Shown: piece after piece, positions 35,335-47,392 of the stretch
Layout: the number at the start of each line of letters is the position of its first letter
Position numbering within the stretch: the first letter of the stretch is position 1
Assembly (NCBI RefSeq): GCF_030272615.1
Contig: NC_081408.1
Coordinates: 768,577,336 to 768,641,335, forward strand
Origin: Cryptomeria japonica
Taxonomy: Eukaryota; Streptophyta; Pinopsida; Cupressales; Cupressaceae
Length of the DNA stretch: 64,000 bases
Reading direction: 5' to 3'
Made by a program: the position numbers and the translations under genes
The notes under the pieces: generated by a model
Database searches by the model: none
Told to the model about the DNA's origin: nothing
Seen by the model: only the letters and a program-made list of their open reading frames with translations

Positions 35335-35357
35335 AAAAAGTGGGAACCATTATTGTG
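35335..35357 (-). repeat. Right terminal inverted repeat
   Basis: Its reverse complement begins CACAATAATGGTTCCCACTT and matches 16207-16229 at 20 of 23 positions. Confidence 0.6.
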
Positions 35358-35973
35358 AGTTCACCCATATACAATCTCATTGAGCTCCCTATATAGCTCT
35401 ATCAGCACCAATGTCCCCCAAGCCATAGGTCTCCCACTATCCACTACCTCTACAACCACTATGATCATCCCTAATACAATAGACCTCTCGCCATGATTTG
35501 GAATGATGTAGCTACTGACAAGTGCATTGATGGAGATTTATATCAATCTATCTAGAGGTGCCTGTGTTGCCGCATTCTCTAAGGACAACATCCCCCGATG
35601 CAGGGGAATCTCTCCTCCAACCAACTAGGAGTCTAACGGTCTTCGCCTACATGATCCTCCTCGCAATGCATCGCACTCCTTGTATCGGTAGTCTCAGAAT
35701 TTAGTATACGTCCTCCAAATTCACGATCATCTCACCTATAGGCAAGTGGAAGGTAGAGGTCTTGCTCCTCCATTGCTCTATCAACACTGTCAACATCACC
35801 ATATGCAACCAAATGTATGGCATCTGTTCCACATAGCCTAGCCCTATTGCATTTCCATGTGCCCGCTCTGCATCACTTAGCTCCTCTCTGAGCCTCAGTA
35901 CCCTGAGATATCTCTCGTGACTCGTCAGAATTTCCACGCACCATTGCACATCAAGCAAACAATAGCTTATCAA
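35358..35973 (-). pseudogene. Plant mobile domain (PMD) gene, N-terminal half
   Basis: The minus strand from 35973 reads VLIEQWRSKTSTFHLPIGEM then IVNLEDVY, the hallmark PMD opening (Trp-Arg...ThrPheHisLeuPro...GlyGluMet...LeuGluAsp). After a frameshift near 35700 it continues with a second PMD block ending SGRPMAWGTLVLIELYRELN (35440-35380). It stops at the transposon end. The C-terminal half is at 15440-16206. Stops and frameshift make it a pseudogene. Confidence 0.72.
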
Positions 35974-36843
35974 TCCTTTTGCTTTCTTTTCCCTAGGGCC
36001 CCGTTCGCCTTTTTGGCAACTTGTTGTCCCTTCTTCGGTGAATAGGTATTTTTCGCTAGCCCGTCTAGTGGTCCCTTTTGCGGGACCACGTCTACTCGCA
36101 AAAAAAGTTTTATTTTCTCTGCTCCCATCTTTTTCTTTCTATTCTTTTCCCTCTTTCTTTCTAATGGGCCCTTCGCACACGGTGCTGCGCCCCCATGCCA
36201 ACAGGGTTGCACCCCCACGTTAGCGAGCATGCACCCTTGCATTAGCGGGGTGGCCCCCATGTTTTGACCCCCCCCGCTCCTTTACTGAAAAATAGAAAAT
36301 TTTCAAAATCCTTGAAAATTTGACAAAGAGCTCATTTTTCGGGACATACCTCTCGATCTGGTCTCCCGTGCTGCCTCACGCCCTACACCATGTGCATTCA
36401 GTGTCTCGATCTCACCCATTCTTCCATCTCGCCTTCACCAGATTTTCTTCTCTAGAGCTCCTTTTTCTTAAAATGAGCATGAACAATTGAATTGCAAAAA
36501 CCACTTTTTGGCCTTATATAGTGCACTTTTGGCTCTTTTCTTCACTCGTACGCCCCCACACAACTATTTTGAGAATATCTCCTTCCCCAAACCTCCTTTT
36601 GAGGTGTCATTTTCACCTGTTGGTGTGGTTTTTCATCCCCTTTCTTTCCATCAGCTGGAGCAATGTCTTTTTCGAGACACCGCCCAGGCCCCTTTTTCCC
36701 GTGCACCCTTTAAGTAGGCACCCCTTCCCTCATCCTCCATTCTCAGTCGGGCCTAGGGCTTTTTTTTTTGCTTCCTCGCTCTTAGGTATTTTATTTTTCT
36801 TTGCACCAACACTATTCTAGCACCACCATGAAGAGGGGAAAAA
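35974..36843. other. C-rich stretch upstream of PMD, nothing certain
   Basis: It contains C-rich and T-rich segments (for example CCCCCCCGCTCC near 36268). It may hold the PMD gene's start or leader on the minus strand. No reliable coding was recognised. Confidence 0.4.
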
Positions 36844-37840
36844 TGTCGACACCTAAATTTGACTAATTAATTTAATCAAATTTAAACCCTTTTCTTCAAT
36901 TTAATTAATTCCCCAATCACATCCTCCTAATTAATTAATCTATTAGTTATCCTATCCTCCTAATTAATTAATCTAATTAATTGATTATCCCATCCTCCTA
37001 AGTAATTAATCTAATTAATTAATTATCCTTGTTCTTCCCCCTTTTTTTGATTAATTACTTTAATTAATTAAATGTCCCCTTTCCAAGCCCATGGATTAAT
37101 TAATTAATTTGGTTCAAATTCCTATTTGAGCACATGGCTCCTAACTTTTCTCCCTAACCTTTTTCCAATCCTATCCTAACCAACCCTATCCTTCCAACCC
37201 ACTTCCCTAGTCTAGTCATCCCTCCAACTAACCTTATCCTATCCCTTCTAATCTCACACAAATGTGTGCACATCCTAACCAATTCATTATTTTGGGGAGA
37301 ATGTCTATTTTGGGTGGCCTTTTTGAAAATAGGCATGTGTCATTGGGGACACATCTCACTCTTCCTATTTTTGGGTAGCTTTGCCCAAAATAGACATGTG
37401 TCCTCAGGGACACATGTCACTCTTCCTATTTTGGGGTGGCTTTGCCAAAATAGACATGTGTCATCATGGACACATGTCATTCCTTTTCTTTCTAGTTGAG
37501 ACACTTGTCATTTTTGGAGGACAAGTGTCTCCTCTTCACCTCCCCTTCCCTTCTTCATCTCTCCTATTTAATCCCCCTCATTTTGGACCAAATCATCCAC
37601 TTTTCACTCACTTGCATCGTTACTCTCTTGAAATCACTACTCATCATCATTATCACTTTCATAATCGCTCATATCAACAATTATGGAGCATAATCGAACA
37701 TGCGTTGACATCACGAGTACACATCAAATCTTGGAAATACTCGAATCAAAGTGAAGATATTGGTTTGCATTTCTTGTCAATTGTGTTCTTCATTTTGATT
37801 TTAACATATTTTTTCTCGAAGTGTTGAGTTTAATGGCATG
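36844..37840 (+). repeat. Possible LTR or LTR fragment
   Basis: TGTCGACACC, a palindromic LTR-like start, follows a purine-rich AAGAGGGGAAAAA that looks like a polypurine tract. The block holds TTAATTAATTAA-type repeats, then tandem hairpins. I found neither the matching end nor a second copy, so this stays tentative. Confidence 0.25.
37326..37528. repeat. Tandem hairpin repeats, about 60-bp unit
   Basis: Three units start at 37326, 37387 and 37447. Each contains GACATGTGTC facing GGACACATGTC over a few bases. A related hairpin with GACACTTGTC and GACAAGTGTC follows (37499-37528). Confidence 0.8.
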
Positions 37841-40174
37841 TTTGATTGATTTCTTCGTTATTTTAATTTTTTAGTTTAGCACACACATTTGCCCCTCACA
37901 ATGACATTACACCAATTTGTCCATGCATCAATTCCAATTCTATGTATGTTGTCTAGCAAGCTACATTCATGGAACATGATTTTCGTTGAGAGCCAAAATT
38001 ATCACCTCCTAACATGATATATTAGAGTTTAAGATCGCTTGTACATTGTGATTTTAGGAACTTGCAATTGGTAGAATTCTACATAGACCAATGATTACAT
38101 TAGGGTATTATTAGTGAAAGCAACAATTTTAATTTTTCTTTAAAAGGATAGGTAGATATAAATAAAAAAATTACTTAGCTTGCATGCATTCATTGTCAAT
38201 TAGTTTGATAGGTTCTTTGCAACATAGTTTTGATATTGTGTTTTTTTCTAGTGTGAGAACTTGGGATTTGTGTACCATAATAACTCATGTCATTATGAAT
38301 GATATCTTCCTTTGACTACCTACTAATACAATTATTATTGGTAGAATTTTTGGGTCTTTTTGGTTCCACGATAGCCCACTGTAATTATTGATTCTCGCTA
38401 CAACGTACATTGGAAAATTTGGTGGTTTACAACCTAGGCTGGAAAGAATGTTAATAACTCCTCTGAGAGCTCCATTTATTTAAGTCCTACTTGTGTCCAT
38501 ATGTTAGTTGTGGGCATGATGCATTGCACTCTACAAAGTAGTACTTTTTGTTTGAGTTGTTCATCATTAGTTGCATTATCTAATCCACTCAGGGTGGTTA
38601 TCACAGTACTTATTGCAGTTGGATAGTTCAACAATTATAACATTCTTCTATTGTGCAGTATAACTAAACCATTAGTAGCATTTAACAGGTGCATAGAGTT
38701 GTCAAGCTATTCCTTCTCACTTGATATAAATGATTTGTCTATACATGTCATCAAAATTTGCCAATCTTCTTTTGTTGGTTCTTCATTTCGTATGTTTTGC
38801 AACATTTGATGAAATTATGCTTGTGTTGGAGTTTCACCTTGTTGTCAAAAACATTGTTTCTAAGGTAACAATTGTTGTAAATTGGTCTTACAATGTTTTG
38901 GCATGTGAATATGATGTGTCAATAGGTTTGCCCAACAAAGTTTGTTGTCGATCAATATGATATTACTATATTATAATATAATTATACTACCTTATATTAT
39001 TATTATAATCTAACCTAGTTTTTAATATTTTTTATACATAAAACAAATTATGTGAGTTTATTTAAAAAATAAGTATAAATATAAATAAACAAGAAGCTAA
39101 CATTCAACAGTGGCAAGGTAACAAGATTTAATTAAAAAAAATTGATAAATAAAAGGTTTACTTTTAAAACTAGATTTATTGGGGGATGGGAGAAATAAAG
39201 AGATTTTACATTTATGATGTTCATTTTAATATTATTAAATTAAAAAAAAATTGTTAAAATTATTTTTAAAAATTGAATTAAAATAATTTAGAATTATTTT
39301 CAAATAAAAATGAATAGAAAAATTATAGAGTTATTTTATTACATTATTTAGAGAACCATTTGTTATGAATTGAATTACAATACTCAATCTAGTGTAAATA
39401 TTAAATAATATATATCAAAATTGAATAATATGTACCATCTATTGATTGTAGGTAGGGTTAGAGTTAAGCTTAGCTTAAGGTTAGATAAGGGTTGATTAAA
39501 ATAAAAGTTTTAATTCTAAAATAAAGTTTAGGTTTGAGTTAAGGTTAGTATTAAGACTCAATTGAAATTAAAGTAAGCGTTTGGATAAGTACATGATTAC
39601 CATTTTAACATAAATCTTGAGGTTAAGGTTAGAGAAGGATCAAATATTTAAGAGCAGGTAGTGTGTGGTAGAGGTAAGTTCAGCTGTAGAAGAAAAAGCA
39701 TTTTGTTCGGATCTTACATTTTGTTCCCGCAAATTGCTTATTGTTGCGACTCCAACCTACAACCGTGCATTTTAGACATTTTATGTTCACTTTGGTTTGG
39801 CTCAATGACACATAAGCTTTTGTCTTTGCTATTTCTTTTTCAATCCTAGCTGTAATTTCGTTGTTTGGCAATCGAAAACCCTAATTCCTCCTAAACTTTA
39901 GCCTGTATTATAGCAATCTAGAGTAGCAATAATTTTTAATAGGTATGCTACAAAAAGACATATTTCTTATTGCTGAAAGAATTGTTAATCATTTTGATGT
40001 ATTGATTGGGACAAGCATTTTATGTTTCAAGCCATCACTATTAAAATTGAACAAGGAGTTTTAATGCTTTTTGCCCTTTTTGACGAGGGAACTTGTGTTT
40101 TATCTGGTTTAATTGTAATTAAGTCACCATTGATAAAACCAAGATCGCTTAGTTCCACTATAAATAGGAGCAAG
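37841..40174. other. Long non-coding stretch, nothing recognised
   Basis: AT-rich, with short spurious ORFs only. AAACCCTAATTCCTCC near 39887 resembles a plant 5' leader but is weak evidence. Confidence 0.45.
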
Positions 40175-40276
40175 ATGTCAAGGCATAATACAAATTCTAT
40201 GTTTCATACAGATGGTGGAATTGACAACGAAGAAATGAGTTCCACCAGATCTGATGAACCTTCCTTTCCTGCCAAG
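40175..40276 (+). CDS. Possible first coding exon (34 aa)
   Basis: ATG at 40175 opens a Ser/Asn/Asp-rich 34-codon stretch (MSRHNTNSMFHTDGG onwards) that ends at AAG followed by GTATAT, an acceptable donor. The same frame is open from 40022. I found no downstream exon and do not recognise the peptide. Confidence 0.2.
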
Positions 40277-43200
40277 GTATATCCGTTTTCTTTCTAGTTT
40301 AAATATTTCCATATATTTTCTTTGTTCAAGGATCTAAACTTTGGAGTATTGAGGATTTTTTTTATCTACATTGCAAGCATGGAATTTCAGCATTGTTTTC
40401 AAACTTATCCCTTATGATTGCAGAGAGACCCACAATGTTAGACAATATAGTTTAGTCATGGAATTGATTTCACATAGTAGTAATATACTTTGTAGAGTCA
40501 TTTTCTATATATTTTTTCAACTGAGGAGCTTGTACATTGAGACTATATGCAATGTGTCATTCCTATCTATCTTTCTTGCCTCTAAAAGTCCGTCTAAAAT
40601 ATATTAGCCAAAGTCTGGTTGTTGCTAACACACTCTCTCCATCACAAGAAGCTCTGCAATCCAATGATAAACTTACAATCACAAACAACACCTTAACATA
40701 AATGTTAGTCAGAAAATTATGAAACAAAATATGTAGTAACTGAGTAAACTACCCAGTTGCTTTAGTCTTTAAACATGACATTTTCGAATTGATACATCAT
40801 CTATCTTTTTGGTTTTAGAAAGTTAAGTTTAGTGGATACAGGTAAAACAAGCTCTGAGTTTTTATTCTTACAAGCTTGTCATCAACACAACAAAACAAAT
40901 ACACAATTATTCTTACACTTAATGGCAGGAACTTCGCTACTCTATAGCACTTGTTTTGATAGTTAATAGCGTGTATTATGAGACCATTCCAAAAGATGGG
41001 ATAGTAGTGATAGGACTTGTGTTCATAAATATCTAACAATTATTTTATTCTAATTATTTCATTTGTTTTAAAATTTATCTAAATTATTGAAAGTTTATTT
41101 ACTAGAATTATTTATTTTTAATTAACAGTAAATCAAAAACAATGAGATTGGTAGTTTACATTCTTTGTCACGCATTTGTAGTAAATTTATAACACTAAGG
41201 TTGACAATTGACATTAGAAGTGGTTAGAAAACAATCCAGTTTTTTAAAAACTCAATTCTCAACATTTTTTTTCTTTTGAAACTGCATTGGAACATTTGAA
41301 TGCAATTAAAAAATAAAAAAATTGGCAAACATAGACAAGCCACATGAGTTGCATGCAAAGTGTGGAAGCATACTCGAGACATGTGAATTGCATATAGTAG
41401 GCCACGCAGTGGAAAGAAGAACAATTCAATTTCCAAGGCATTTTTAAATCTTGGATTCATTTTCTATGTGTAAGATTATAGCCTGTAATGATAGCTAGAA
41501 CATTATGGACATAATTATCAAGTTAAAAAAAATGATTTATTTAGGGGTCAATGAATTTTGGAAATTCAAAATCTTCAAAAAGGTTGAAAATAATTTCTAC
41601 ATTGATTCGAAAATACGGACAAAATCGAAAAATTTCATCTGAATTCCAGTCAGAACAGTACCAACTGAAATAGTACATTTATGGAATTCCTGAGTTATAT
41701 CAAAGCTTGCTATACACTCTAATTTATTCCTATATAAAAGACAATCAGTCCTTATGAAATGTCCTTATTTTTTTCTCTCACATTTAACAAGTTAGGTTCC
41801 GTCTTCATGGTTAAATTTATTGAATGTGGCAACTTTAGGTTTTTGCAAATGTTTGAAGGATAATGAAATGATCTTGAGCACTCTAAATGATTCATGTATA
41901 TTTGAAAATTTAAATTTTGTTAAGGTTTTAGTTTAATATTTAGAAGCCTAAATGATTGATTTTTTTATTTTAAATTCTTTTAAAGATGCGGGTTTTCGAA
42001 TCTTTTTTTTTGCAATTTAATCCATTTAGGAATTGAACCTATTTTCTAATTGACCAATGTAGTTTTGCTAAAATGCAAATGTAGAATGGATAGAACATCA
42101 TTTAAGTTGGTTTGGCACAATTTAAAAGCTACCAAAACATATATTATGAGGGTGGCTACCATCACCATAGAAATAGTTGATGGTAAAATCAAATGCGAGT
42201 TGAAAAGGTAAATTGCCAGCTACGGAGGAGACAAAATCAATAAGAAATATAAGTTGAAACCTATTTGGTATTTGAAACCCAATTTTTCTATATTGTTTAT
42301 CATTTACAATATATTATATTACAATAATTTAAGAAAAAAAAAATGATAGGATAAAACTAATATTTTAGAAATAATAAAGAATAATTTAATTGAATTTGGA
42401 CATTTATTTTCAATTACCATTTCACCTCACCTCACCTAAGTGCAAGAACTAATTGTTTGACATATCTCAAAGTATATTAAGATTGAAGTATTTGATAACA
42501 AGCTAAGATGTAGAGCAACTGGCCATCAATTTGAGATTGTAGACAATCAGCATCATCTCAAAGTCCGTAGTTGTGTTGAATCTAAATTGGGATTAAGTGG
42601 CAAAAGAGAACTTGTGAAAAAAATTCATGGAAGAAACACATGGTTTTTGGGTTTGAAAAAACAGTCAATAGTTTGAAGGCCAAATCTGCAATGAAAACAA
42701 GCTAATGCTTCCTCAATGGTTCAAAACCCTTTAGACAAGATGTAAATAATTTTATCTTATATTGGAATACTTGATTCCTTTATTTGTTCATGGTTAAGAA
42801 AGTTTCTACAATTTTAATCAATTTTATTCTTCTTTTTCCTTTTTCGTACAAAAAGTGTAGTAGAAAAAATTATTTTAATTATTAAGGTGGTGTATAATTA
42901 AAAATTATTTATAACTTTAATTATTAATTAAAATTCGTGAAGATATTTTTGTACTAATAAGATAGGCATTAGATAATTAGGATGGTTTTGATAGTTAAAA
43001 ACAAAAAAAAAATCAAATGAAAGTTTCTATATTTTTTTATAATTTATTTATAAATTTTGAAGTGAAAATAATTTAGAATTTTGTTTTAAAAATTGAACTA
43101 ATATACTTATTTAAAATTTCAAGCTTAATTTTTTTAATAATTTTTTTAATTTTGTAAGTTTCAGTAGTTGTACTAACTTAAACAAATTTTTAAAATTAAT

Positions 43201-43767
43201 GAATTTTTTTTTTCAAAAATTTAGTGGATATGTTGTCAAGTGCATTAAAAAAAATTGTATATTGAAGGACAATACCTTTCTATATTGATTGCAAACTTTA
43301 AAAAATCAGTATTTTGGATTCTCCATATGAAAACCAATATTAATAATATTTATTTTAATACTGTTATGAAATATATAAATTATTTTTTATTAAGATAAAA
43401 AATAATGTATTATAATTAATGAACATTAATAATTAAATTTTTATTACAATAAAACAAAGATTTTCACGCCTGAAAAACAATTTCTGAAGCTTTCTTTCCT
43501 GGTACTTAGCGTCGTGTTCTCTGCATTTTTTTAATTACATATTTTCGTTTAAATGGCTGCCAAAAACTTGTCTCACTGTAATCTTGGCTGCTTCTTTGGT
43601 TTGTAATCGTGACCTTATTAATCCCCCAATGACATTTACATTTTGTGTTCCTAATTTGGGGAACTCTTGTGCCCTAGGTTTAATACTTCAGAAAAATCGC
43701 AAAAACCCAAGCCCGCATCCACGTTCCATGTTCACGTGTTTTGAAATGCAATCAAAGTGCCCCTGTA
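40277..43767. other. Long non-coding stretch, nothing recognised
   Basis: AT-rich with homopolymer runs. The ORFs at 41224-41460 have no recognisable content. Confidence 0.5.
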
Positions 43768-44330
43768 TCACGTACTCCCCTCCAATAATATGGTTTGATC
43801 ATATCCATACCCCGTTCCAATTTTGGCACAGGCAGAGAAGATGCTGGCAAACGTCGTGGAATTTGGCTTTTCAACGAATCCATTACGAACATATCGTGCG
43901 ATCATGGCATTCCACGAGACCACATTTCCTTCAGGCATTTTGTCAAACAGTTCGCCTGCCTTGTCGATGCTTCCACATTTTGCATACATGTCTACCAGAG
44001 CATTCGCAACTATAATATCTGACAAAAGGCTCCCTTCCATTTTACTTTGATGGATGTCCATTTGCTTTGCTTGCATCAACTTGCAGTCGTGGGATCGAAT
44101 CCCTTGCTCTAACTGAATCGTTTAGATATTTGAACCATGTCTACAGAATTTGATAGGTTTTCTGCGATTTGACAAAAACTGGCATCGAACGATCTCCCAT
44201 TTGGGGAAACAACTGCGAAAGGAATCACCTGTCTCCCATGAGAAAACGAAACATTTTTCACAAATAGCCAACCCTTCACATGGCTTTCTGCGCGCTCTGA
44301 ATCATTCTTCGCACTGGAAGGCAACGATTT
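43768..44330 (-). pseudogene. PPR protein pseudogene (PLS type)
   Basis: The minus strand from about 44079 reads DIIVANALVDMYAKCGSIDK, then AGELFDKMPEGNVVSWNAMI and NGFVEKPNSTTFASIFSACA. These are consecutive plant pentatricopeptide repeats, which bind organellar RNA. In this family NGFVEK is normally followed by about 15 more residues before PNSTTF, so an in-frame internal deletion is likely. Upstream coding (44324-44109) is separated by stops and downstream repeats are missing. Confidence 0.75.
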
Positions 44331-44669
44331 CTACCATGTTTCAAACGCCTTTCCAACAGAGAGGGTTTTACGAGCTTGCTTTCCCTGCCAAAAGCGAAAC
44401 AATTAAAATTCCACTTTGATTTCATGGTGGCCGTGAATTTCCGATCCTCCAGGCGGGTGAAACAGTATTAAAAATGCTTTTGACTTTTAATACCAGCCCG
44501 TGGGAGTGTGAGGCAACCGACAGAAACAAATTTCCCGGCGACAACCAAAACAGTTAAGTATTTTCAGACAACGGCAAAACAAACCGGTACGACGTGAGAC
44601 AAATTCCCGGTGGCAGGGTACCCCACAGGGACGCATCTATTCTGGTTCCAAAATGACAGTACGGCTTTA

Positions 44670-44685
44670 CTAACACGCGTGTTAG
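44670..44685. promoter_or_regulatory. 16-bp perfect palindrome with CGCG core
   Basis: CTAACACGCGTGTTAG, flanked by ACGGCT on the left and CCGT on the right. It lies about 350 bp upstream of the PPR remnant's start. CGCG boxes can bind calmodulin-binding transcription activators; that role is speculative here. Confidence 0.35.
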
Positions 44686-44799
44686 CCGTGCGTTTTACAC
44701 CGTCGATTTTGCAATTAATGGCTGCGATTGAATACCCTGTTGCTAACACGTTGTACGAAAGGTCTGTTTGGAGAGCTAGAATAGACGTAGCCCCCCACA

Positions 44800-45555
44800 G
44801 GGGATAGCCTATCGGCTAATTACAGGAGTCATAATAGTTTTAATTACCAACCTATAACACTCCATGAACGTACATTGTAAAAATTCTGGCAGAAAACATA
44901 AATAAATATTTCAACGTGAGATATCATCCAATTCGAATAGGCATTCCCACCATATATAGCCTATCGATTAATTATCATATAATTTCATTTAATGGATTAG
45001 TTCCACTCCTGCATTGATTATATTGTCAATTTCTATAAATATCCGGACCAATTTCTTTGCCAATTTTTTCCACTTTCCCAATGTTAAATGATTAATCATT
45101 TTGTCAAAACATTTACCATTCTGATTGCAACTATTTGGAACAACTTCATGATGCATTTATTCATTAAAGTATTGAGGCATTACATCAAACAATTTTTTAC
45201 ATGTTTTGGATAGTCATATGAGTATTATAGCTACAATATACCATGAACTATTTTCGAGACTAGCAATACAAAAATACATTAATAGTAATTTTTTGACCTT
45301 TTCCAGAGGGTTGATAATAAAAAGAATCACTAGAACACTTGGTATCCTCTAGCCAGTTTAATTTTTGCAATGTCTTCATCTTAATTTGGCCTAGAATCAC
45401 AATTTGTAATATCATTTTCTAGATTATCTTGTAATTTGCCCAAAATTCACAAAATCCAAATGAAATAATGAACATAATGTAGTTAGAGATATAATCCTCA
45501 CCTAAACATAGGATGAGATAAGTTTGTCTTGGAACTTGTAACCAGGTTAGATTAT
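44800..45555. other. Non-coding stretch, nothing recognised
   Basis: AT-rich; nothing supportable. Confidence 0.5.
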
Positions 45556-45571
45556 AACATAAATATAATGC
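45556..45571. repeat. TSD of ORF1-only LINE, left (16 bp)
   Basis: AACATAAATATAATGC, repeated exactly at 47244-47259; the flanking bases differ. Confidence 0.9.
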
Positions 45572-47243
45572 ATAACTACATTGTTTAATAAACTTAATCT
45601 AATCAAAGATGGTTATGTCTCTTCCCGCTCAGGGGACCTTCTCAAAATTTGAAAGGGTTGTGTCTCTTGGTGCTGCTAGGCATTCCTCTAATGTTCCTCT
45701 TGCGGGGGATTTGGGGGGCCTGGGTGGTAAGGGCTCTCTCTCCTCCCACCCTTCTGCAAACAATGATGCTCCTCGTGCCTCTGGTATGGGTGTTTCCTCT
45801 CGTCCCTGGGTTGTTGGTCCTTCGCAAGGGGTAAGGGATTCTGGCTTGTCGCAGAACGAGGTGTCTATTGGGTAGGGTGCCCGGAGGTCCAAGTTTGGCA
45901 AATAATAGTTTGGAGGGTTCATCCATGTTGCTAATGTCATCTACGTTAATTTGAAAGATGATACGACAGAGGAAATCTCTTATAATGTTCTATTCTCTCT
46001 CCAAATGGTGTGATCTGTTAGTTTTGAGGTTTTTAGCCTTCCCTCCCTCAGTTGTACTCATGGATCTCGGAACAATGGGAGCCCCCTTATTACAAGTAAA
46101 GTTCATATCTTCCCCATGGCTAAGGGATTTTTTGTTGCTAAGTTTGATAATGCTCAGGATAGAACCAAAATCCTGTGTGATCATTTTTTTAGTTGGGAGG
46201 ACAAATTCCTGCTAATGATTAAGCCTTGGCACTCTGATTTCAACCCTTCTACTAAAATGTTTAATAAGATTCCAACTTGGGTTACCTAATCTCCCCCTTC
46301 ATCTATGGAATGACTCTATTTTAGAGGAAGTTGGTAAAGCCCTTGGAGATTTTTTGATGCTAGATGATGAATCCTATGATGTTTTCTACTCCACCTTTGC
46401 CCACATTTTGGTTGATATGGATGTTTCAAAAGGGCTACCTACTGAGATTTTACTTAATTCCTCTAAGGGTTCATGGACCCAACCTTTGGACTATGAAGGG
46501 ATTCCCTTTCGATGCAGAAGGTGTTTCAAAACTGGTCATGTGGCTCCTCAATGTGGCTTTGAGAAAAAAGATATGACGACCACCTAGTGGAAAGGTGCTT
46601 CTCATCAGCATTGTACAATTGATAAGAAATTTGATCAACCTAGGATCTTTTCAGAGGTGGTTGCTAGGGAACCACGGGGTCTTGGGGCTTCCTCTCTGGA
46701 TGTCACTGTGCTTGAGTCTCAGGTGTGAAACCCCTAATGTGAGATTGAATGGGCCTGAGGAGGCTAATTCTAGCGATTGAACTCCAGCTCTTAATTCTAG
46801 TGGCCTTTCTAACATGGCCATGCTGACAAGGAAGAATACAGAGGATTATTCTGCGGTTGTGGTTGCTGGCTTTCATTCACAGAATAATGGTGGGCTAGAC
46901 TGGAAAAGATATGGCAGCGCAAGTGGAAGAGGGTTGGATTTCTGTTAAGGGCAAGAAAGAAAAGTTCTCTAAGCCTCCTTTTGACATGACTCTCTACTCC
47001 CACAAGAGTTGTTCTAAAAGTAAATCTTGATGGTTCTTGTCCGGGGGCTGGTTGCAAGCTGTCCTTCTTGTAGCTGTGTGGTTGACTGCATGTTGTTCTT
47101 TTTACAGTCTTTTGTCATGGGTTGTCTATGCCTTCATTTTCATTTTGTTTAGACAACTTTCTTGTAGTGGGTTCCAGATCCTTTCAAAATCTGGTTGTTA
47201 AGGGTTTCAAGTTCCTTCAAAACCTATTTTTCCTTTAATCAAA
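45572..47243 (+). mobile_element. ORF1-only LINE (copy C) with perfect TSD
   Basis: A 1672-bp element bounded by a 16-bp TSD. The ATG at 45609 follows a leader of only 37 bp, much like the full-length LINE (35 bp). In shifting frames it encodes a Ser/Gly-rich N-terminus (45609-45875), a DUF4283-like block (GFFVAKFDNAQDRTK; FFSWEDKFLLMIKPWHSDFN near 46190) and the zinc knuckle FRCRRCFKTGHVAPQC (46506-46553). It then passes to a 3' tail ending TTTAATCAAAA. No ORF2 coding is present. The copy is frameshifted and has stops. Such an element would need ORF2 protein from a full-length relative. Confidence 0.85.
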
Positions 47244-47259
47244 AACATAAATATAATGC
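47244..47259. repeat. TSD of ORF1-only LINE, right (16 bp)
   Basis: Exact copy of 45556-45571. Confidence 0.9.
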
Positions 47260-47392
47260 TTATAAAATATTAATTTCTATGTTTAAGCAAGAAACACATT
47301 TATAGCACATAGATCTAAATATTCTCAAGGGCTCAACCATGATGAGGATGGAGATAGGATGATCATGATGAGGTACCCTAAATATTTCTAGA

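Larger units (their letters stand above)
16207..35357. mobile_element. Giant two-gene DNA transposon, superfamily unknown
   Basis: A 19,151-bp unit, about 13.1 kb once the nested copia and its TSD are subtracted. Its ends are imperfect terminal inverted repeats that match at 20 of 23 positions and begin CACA. It interrupts a PMD gene exactly at those ends. Inside are subterminal repeat clusters, a palindromic satellite array near the left end, an unknown gene on plus (25670-27544), a convergent DDE-like transposase gene on minus (34260-28826), and a second palindromic array in the transposase's first intron. No TSD survives: left flank ATCC, right flank AGTT. The reading frame of the split PMD gene fits a TSD of 2, 5 or 8 bp, if no other indels occurred. 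CACA-type ends recall the CACTA and Transib groups, but the transposase does not let me assign either. Confidence 0.65.

Noticed and set aside
16207-35357. Assignment to CACTA or Transib
   Set aside because: The ends start CACA and subterminal repeats exist, but no TSD survives and the transposase motifs do not let me confirm either group.
36844-37840. Confident LTR call
   Set aside because: Only a TGTCGACACC-like start after a purine tract; no end, TSD or partner LTR found.
41224-41460. Overlapping minus-strand ORFs of 60-78 codons
   Set aside because: No recognisable motifs and typical of chance frames.
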